In this document: piece by piece, positions 57,820 to 64,000 of the stretch
Layout of the letters: each line of letters opens with the position of its first letter
Position numbering within the stretch: position 1 is the stretch's first letter
From: Litorilituus lipolyticus
GTDB lineage: Bacteria; Pseudomonadota; Gammaproteobacteria; Enterobacterales; Alteromonadaceae
Reading direction: 5' to 3'
DNA length: 64,000 nucleotides
NCBI RefSeq assembly: GCF_006439335.1
Contig: NZ_SAWY01000001.1
Location: 124,001-188,000 of the forward strand
Program-made: the position numbers and the translations under genes
The notes under the pieces: generated by a model
Told to the model about the DNA's origin: nothing
What the model saw: only the letters and a program-made list of their open reading frames with translations
The model's database searches: none

Positions 57820-59199
57820 TTACTGATGAGTATTCTTGTTTTTTGGATTAGATTTTCGTCGACGAGCTTTGGAAGAAGGCTTGTTTGCTTTCGGTTGTGC
57901 AGCGTTTACTTGGCCTCTTTTTTTAGGGGTACGTACTTGATGACCACTAGCATTTTCACCCGATCGCTGACCATCTTTATGCTCGACTTTCGCCGCTTTA
58001 GGTTTCTTTGGTTTTTTAGGTTTCTTAGCCTTTAAAGGTCTGATTGGTCTTGACTCACCAAGTTCGTTTACTGGGATAAACTTCTCTAGCACTTTTCGTT
58101 CAATATGCTGTTGAATAACATGCTCTACATCCCACAATAATGGTAACTCATCGGCACAAACCAAGGATACTGCTTGACCTGTATTCCCTGCACGTGCCGT
58201 ACGCCCGATACGGTGTACGTAATCTTCAGGGACATTAGGTAATTCAAAGTTAACTACTTGTGGTAATAAATCTATATCAATACCACGAGCAGCAATATCC
58301 GTTGCAACCAAAATCTGTACGGTGCCTTCTTTAAATGCCGCTAAGGCTTTAGTGCGTGCACCTTGGCTTTTATTACCATGAATAGCAGCCGCAGTTAATC
58401 CTTCTGCTTCTAAAAATCGCGTAAGTTTATTGGCACCATGCTTGGTTTTGGTAAAGACTAATACTTGTTGCCAATTGTTTTCTTTTATTAAGTAACTCAA
58501 AACTGCTGGCTTGCGTTTTTTATCTACAGCAGTGATCCATTGGGTTACTTTTTCAGCAGTACTATTTTCTGGATTAACGGATATTTCTAACGGCTTATTA
58601 ACTAAACCTTTGGCTAAGGCGCGAATATCTGCTGAGAAAGTAGCTGAAAACAATAAGTTTTGACGCTGTTGTGGCAATAGCGCTAAGATTTTCTTAATAT
58701 CTCTTAAAAACCCCATATCCAACATGCGATCAGCTTCATCTAACACCAACACTTCAAGTTGACTAAATTTCACTGCATTTTGGTTATATAAATCAAGTAA
58801 GCGCCCTGGTGTAGCTACCAATACATCAACACCTTGACGTAACCTCATCATTTGAGGGTTAATTTTTACCCCACCAAAAACTACAGTGGCATTTAAATTG
58901 ACATATTTACTGTAAGTTTCAATACTTTCATTTACTTGTGCTGCTAGTTCTCGCGTTGGTGTTAACACTAATGCACGCACATTGTTTGATTGAACTCTAT
59001 TGCCTTTTATCAAACGCTCTAGCAAAGGCAAAGTAAAGCCCGCCGTTTTACCCGTTCCGGTTTGTGCCGCGGCCATAACATCACGACCAGATATTACAGC
59101 AGGAATAGCCTGCGCTTGTATCGGTGAAGGGGTCTCATAGCCCTGCTCGGCTACGGCTTTTAGAATTGGCTCAGATAAACCTAATGAGGTAAAACTCAT
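57820..59199 (-). CDS. DEAD-box RNA helicase (RhlE-like)
   Basis: 459 residues from the ATG at 59199, which has AGAGAG upstream and gives [11 protein letters not shown]; a start 26 codons earlier lacks this support. Motifs in order: Q motif, [28 protein letters not shown], and [10 protein letters not shown]. The C-terminal 80 residues are basic, with a [10 protein letters not shown] run and many Lys/Arg/Asn, as in RhlE-type cold-adapted helicases that act on rRNA or mRNA structure. Confidence 0.94.
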   Translation of the reverse strand: MSFTSLGLSEPILKAVAEQGYETPSPIQAQAIPAVISGRDVMAAAQTGTGKTAGFTLPLLERLIKGNRVQSNNVRALVLTPTRELAAQVNESIETYSKYVNLNATVVFGGVKINPQMMRLRQGVDVLVATPGRLLDLYNQNAVKFSQLEVLVLDEADRMLDMGFLRDIKKILALLPQQRQNLLFSATFSADIRALAKGLVNKPLEISVNPENSTAEKVTQWITAVDKKRKPAVLSYLIKENNWQQVLVFTKTKHGANKLTRFLEAEGLTAAAIHGNKSQGARTKALAAFKEGTVQILVATDIAARGIDIDLLPQVVNFELPNVPEDYVHRIGRTARAGNTGQAVSLVCADELPLLWDVEHVIQQHIERKVLEKFIPVNELGESRPIRPLKAKKPKKPKKPKAAKVEHKDGQRSGENASGHQVRTPKKRGQVNAAQPKANKPSSKARRRKSNPKNKNTHQ

Positions 59200-59345
59200 A
59201 AAAACTCTCTTAAAAATAATATAAGTAAGTGCTAAAAACCGTTTCGGCGCTATAACTTGTGGAAGGGCGTGCAGCATACAGTAAGCTTAATGCCAAGTCC
59301 ATTAAGTCTAGTGTAATTCATCTTAAGGGGTGAATTTTTCTAGGG

Positions 59346-59377
59346 GCAAAAAAAACCGACAGTACAAGCTATCGGTT
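59346..59377 (-). terminator. Rho-independent terminator after secF
   Basis: AACCGA/TCGGTT with an inner AG/CT past one mismatch, followed on the minus strand by a run of eight T (59348-59355). Confidence 0.8.
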
Positions 59378-59410
59378 CTCAATCTTTTTAGTTACTCTTT
59401 CAAAAAGAAC

Positions 59411-60358
59411 TTAAGGCATCATTTCTTCTTGATCTGCACCTTCTTTTTCAATGACTTCAGGGATTAAATCTTCTTTAGAGATACCTAAAGACAATGCAAC
59501 CGATGAAGCGACATAAATTGAAGAGTACGTACCAACAAACACACCAAATAATAATGCCGTTGCAAAACCGTGAATTAAAGCACCACCCCAGAAAAATAAC
59601 GCTGCTAATACAAGCAAGGTCGTGATTGAAGTAATAAACGTACGGCTAAGTGTTTGCGTTAATGAGGTATTGATAATCTCTTCTGTAGTACCTGTGCGCA
59701 ATTTACGAAAGTTCTCACGAATTCGATCTGATACAACAATAGTATCGTTCAGTGAATAACCAATAACAGCCAAAATTGCCGCAAGTACAGTTAAGTCAAA
59801 CTCTAAACCTAAAACTGAGAATAACCCTAGGGTTAACAATACATCGTGGAATAATGCCGCAACTGAACCAATTGCAAAGCGCCATTCAAAACGAAAGGCA
59901 ACGTATACCAAAATACAAATAAGTGCAGTTAGCATCGCTAATCCGCCCTGCTCTGCTAGTTCATCACCAACACTTGCACCAACAAATTCAATACGTCGCA
60001 TATCAATATTTTGGCCAGTATTTGATTGAAGAATATCAAGTACTTGGTTGCCTAGCATTTCAGCCTTAACGTCATCACGTAAACCTAAACGTATAACAAC
60101 ATCGCTACTACTGCCATAAAATTGAATTTTCGCTTCAGGAAAGCCGTTGCTGGTCATCACATCGCGAAGTGACTCTAAGTCAGCCGCTTGCTCAAAACCT
60201 ACCTCGATTAAGGTACCGCCGGTAAAGTCCAAACCAAAATTTAACTTGTTAGTCGCAAGCGATGTAACCGCTGCCAGCATTAGTACTGCACTAAATATCA
60301 TCGCAAACTTGCGATAGCTCATAAAGGCGACAGTTTCTTTTAATCTTAAATTAAACAT
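59411..60358 (-). CDS. secF: Protein translocase subunit SecF
   Basis: 315 residues, six membrane helices with a periplasmic domain after the first; LDFTGGTLIEVGF near 44 and the conserved GYSLNDTIVVSDRIREN (about 201-217). Works with SecD to complete export using the proton gradient. 22 bases after secD. Confidence 0.97.
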   Translation of the reverse strand: MFNLRLKETVAFMSYRKFAMIFSAVLMLAAVTSLATNKLNFGLDFTGGTLIEVGFEQAADLESLRDVMTSNGFPEAKIQFYGSSSDVVIRLGLRDDVKAEMLGNQVLDILQSNTGQNIDMRRIEFVGASVGDELAEQGGLAMLTALICILVYVAFRFEWRFAIGSVAALFHDVLLTLGLFSVLGLEFDLTVLAAILAVIGYSLNDTIVVSDRIRENFRKLRTGTTEEIINTSLTQTLSRTFITSITTLLVLAALFFWGGALIHGFATALLFGVFVGTYSSIYVASSVALSLGISKEDLIPEVIEKEGADQEEMMP

Positions 60359-60380
60359 AATCTTTAAAGTCTCACCTTAA

Positions 60381-62228
60381 CTATATAGAAAGCTTGTCAA
60401 GGCGTTTACCACCCCAAACAGCATTAACTACGGTTCTTGAAGCAACAACAGAGGTAAACATCGAAGTGATAATACCAATTGATAATGTTACCGCGAAACC
60501 TTTTACCGGACCTGTACCAACAGCAAATAAAATAAGCGCTGCAATTAAGGTGGTGATATTGGCATCAATAATGGTAGAGAACGCCGCTTCATAACCTTGG
60601 TGAATCGCTTGTTGAATTGACTTACCTTCACGTATTTCTTCACGAATACGTTCAAAAATAAGTACGTTAGCATCAACAGCCATACCAACAGTTAATACAA
60701 TACCCGCCATACCAGGTAAAGTAAGTGTTGCACCAGGAATCATCGACATAACACCAACAATTAATACTAAGTTAGCGCCTAGTGCTAAATTAGCAACCAC
60801 ACCAAAGGCGCGATAATAAAACATCATAAACGCAAAAACGAAAGCAAAGCCTAGCATAATCGCTTTAAAGCCTAGTTGAACGTTTTCAGCACCCAGCGTT
60901 GGACCAACTGTACGCTCTTCTACAATAGTAATTGGCGCAATTAAAGCACCCGCTCTAAGTAATAGCGCTAAGTTATGTGCTTCTGCTTGGCTACCTGCAC
61001 CGGTAATACGGAAAGATTTACCTAAACGTGCTTGAATGGTGGCAATTGAGATGATCTCTTCAACTTTCTCAAAGATTATATTGCCTTCAGCATCTTTCTT
61101 ATCTGTCGCTTTATACTCAATAAATACCGTTGCCATTGGCTTACCGATATTATTCTTAGTGCCATTCGACATTTTGCTGCCGCCAGCACTATCTAAAGAG
61201 ATATTAACTTGCGGACGTGAATACTCATCAAAGCCAGATTTTGCATCAGTGATATGATCACCTGTTAACATAATACGCTTTTTCAAAAGTGATGGTTTAC
61301 CATCGCGATCTGTTAACAAGATTGAACTAGCGGGTATACGACCATTTAATGCATTCGCTAAGTCACCTTCAGTATCAACAAGTCTAAATTCGATAGTTGC
61401 CGTGGCATTAAGAATTTCTTTCGCTTTCGCCGTATCTTGAACACCAGGTAATTCAATAACTATATGCTTTTTACCTTGGCGTTGTACCAGCGGTTCAGCA
61501 ACACCTAACTCATTTACACGATTACGGATAATAGTAATATTTTGTTGTAAGGCATACTCGCGAATTTCTTTCTCTTTCAGCTCAGTCATTGTTGCTTTTA
61601 ACGTTAATGAATCTTCATCGGTTTTAAACAATAAATCTCGGTAACGTTTTTCAAGTAATGATTCAGCCGCTTGTAAGTCTTCTACTTTACGGAAAATGAC
61701 ACTGATAGCATTTCCATCTTCTTTCACTGTGCGATAACGAATTTTTTCATTACGAAGTTCAGAACGAAACTCACTAACCATGCCTGATTTAGCCTTAGCC
61801 ATGGCTTCTTTCATATTAACTTCCATTAAGAAGCTAACCCCACCACTTAAATCTAAACCTAACTTCATTGGAGTACCACCAATGTTAGCTAACCAATCTG
61901 GTGTATTCGGCGTTAAATTAAGCGCAACTGAGTATTGTTTACCTAAGCTTTCATCAAGAATATCACGAGCTTTTAACTGAGAATCAGTACTCTTAAAGCG
62001 CGTAAGAACTTGACCTTTTTCTAATGCGATACTGTCGTAAGCAATATTATTTTGCTCTAGTTGTGCTTTGATTTGATCAAGTGTTGCTGCATCCGCTTCA
62101 ACACCTCGTAAACCAGAAACTTGCACAGCAGGAGCTTCACCATAAAGGTTTGGTGTGGCATAGAGCGCACCTATAGCGATAATGAACATCACCATCAGTG
62201 TTTTCCATAAAGGGTATTTGTTTAACAC
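60381..62228 (-). CDS. secD: Protein translocase subunit SecD
   Basis: 615 residues, six membrane helices and a large P1 head. [17 protein letters not shown] (about 117-133) and [17 protein letters not shown] (about 515-531) are family hallmarks. It starts at GTG with AAGGA six bases upstream. Followed by secF. Confidence 0.97.
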   Translation of the reverse strand: MLNKYPLWKTLMVMFIIAIGALYATPNLYGEAPAVQVSGLRGVEADAATLDQIKAQLEQNNIAYDSIALEKGQVLTRFKSTDSQLKARDILDESLGKQYSVALNLTPNTPDWLANIGGTPMKLGLDLSGGVSFLMEVNMKEAMAKAKSGMVSEFRSELRNEKIRYRTVKEDGNAISVIFRKVEDLQAAESLLEKRYRDLLFKTDEDSLTLKATMTELKEKEIREYALQQNITIIRNRVNELGVAEPLVQRQGKKHIVIELPGVQDTAKAKEILNATATIEFRLVDTEGDLANALNGRIPASSILLTDRDGKPSLLKKRIMLTGDHITDAKSGFDEYSRPQVNISLDSAGGSKMSNGTKNNIGKPMATVFIEYKATDKKDAEGNIIFEKVEEIISIATIQARLGKSFRITGAGSQAEAHNLALLLRAGALIAPITIVEERTVGPTLGAENVQLGFKAIMLGFAFVFAFMMFYYRAFGVVANLALGANLVLIVGVMSMIPGATLTLPGMAGIVLTVGMAVDANVLIFERIREEIREGKSIQQAIHQGYEAAFSTIIDANITTLIAALILFAVGTGPVKGFAVTLSIGIITSMFTSVVASRTVVNAVWGGKRLDKLSI

Positions 62229-62328
62229 AATGTGTCCTTTTTTATCTTTTATTTAGCACTAATATAATTGTTTTCACTAAACTCATTGGCTTACTTTTAC
62301 TAGTAAGCCAATTCATTTAGGAAATCTT

Positions 62329-62664
62329 TTATAAGTTTTTCATTGTGCCTTTAGGTAATACCGCACTAATTGCTGCTTTTTGAATAGTCACTTCTGTACC
62401 TTCTGCAACACTAATTGCGATGAAATCTTTTTCATCAGATACTTTTACTATTTTCCCTACGATACCACCTTGAGTAAGTACCTCATCACCTTTTGATAAT
62501 GCTGCCATTAAGCCTTTATGCTCTTTCATGCGCTTAGCTTGTGGGCGATAAATCATAAAGTAAAACACTAAACCAAACACTGCTAACATGATGATCATTT
62601 CCATGCCACCACCTTGTTGAGCTGGAGCTGCAGCAGCATGTGCTGTGTTAATAAATAGACTCAT
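62329..62664 (-). CDS. yajC: Preprotein translocase subunit YajC
   Basis: 111 residues with one membrane helix (about 20-38, MIIMLAVFGLVFYFMIYRP) and a basic/acidic tail with GDEVLTQGGIVGKI. Accessory of SecDF. GAGG precedes the ATG. 100 bases upstream of secD in the same operon. Confidence 0.96.
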   Translation of the reverse strand: MSLFINTAHAAAAPAQQGGGMEMIIMLAVFGLVFYFMIYRPQAKRMKEHKGLMAALSKGDEVLTQGGIVGKIVKVSDEKDFIAISVAEGTEVTIQKAAISAVLPKGTMKNL

Positions 62665-62740
62665 AATATCCTCTTACTTCTTCTTATTTAATTAAAATAG
62701 CTAGTTTCTATTCTTATAAAAACCATAATTCTGTTTTGAG

Positions 62741-64000
<1,260 letters not shown>

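Overview
The window looks like chromosomal DNA of a cold-water marine gammaproteobacterium of the Alteromonadales, most like Colwellia/Thalassotalea. This is an inference from protein character, low G+C, the dense set of chemoreceptors, and gammaproteobacterial gene orders (iscRSUA-hscBA-fdx, tgt-yajC-secDF, trmJ/suhB, glyA-gcvHP). No rRNA, tRNA, CRISPR array, insertion sequence or phage gene was seen. About 50 protein genes are supported, plus one gene relic.

Layout. 1-10.5 kb: a complete accessory chemosensory operon (receptor-like protein cut by the left edge, CheY, STAS protein, CheA, CheW, receptor, CheR, CheD, CheB) that ends in a receiver-EAL protein and faces a convergent CheY-like gene. 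There is no cheZ. 10.6-16.2 kb: a small membrane protein/XRE regulator pair with its own operator, the glutathione-dependent formaldehyde detoxification pair with a LysR gene, a BNR-repeat secreted protein and a Nudix hydrolase. 16.3-19.0 kb: an Aer-like PAS receptor and a 2-oxoglutarate/Fe(II) oxygenase. 19.1-28.0 kb: a six-gene divalent-metal efflux operon (CzcCBA-type RND pump, HupE/UreJ membrane protein, anchored periplasmic protein, small His-tailed periplasmic protein) next to a BlaI-type repressor and a BlaR1-type M56 protease. Four copies of one 23-bp palindrome lie in front of the two transcription units. 28.2-29.3 kb: a porin.

29.4-38.2 kb: glycine metabolism. glyA-gcvH-gcvP run left; an XRE-cupin regulator, an AGCS Na+/amino-acid symporter and gcvT run right. 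A shared palindrome (GTTTCCTATYGGAAAC) lies ahead of the regulator and ahead of the symporter. 38.2-46.8 kb: accessory sensing and uptake genes: a gene relic, an orphan membrane-anchored protein, two orphan periplasmic binding-protein-like genes, a second porin, a dCache receptor carrying most of the amino-acid-binding signature, and an AbgT-family transporter.

46.9-64 kb: conserved core. The isc operon has tandem IscR sites at its promoter, followed by cysE, trmJ, suhB, another orphan binding-protein-like gene, an HDOD protein, a DEAD-box helicase, and secF-secD-yajC-tgt at the right edge.

The strongest candidate for a little-described system is the efflux locus. The BlaR1-like protease lacks a beta-lactam sensor domain but has His/Met-rich periplasmic segments, and the operators suggest that one proteolysis-released repressor controls both its own operon and the pump. 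Positions of promoters, operators and hairpins were read by eye; no search or folding program was run.
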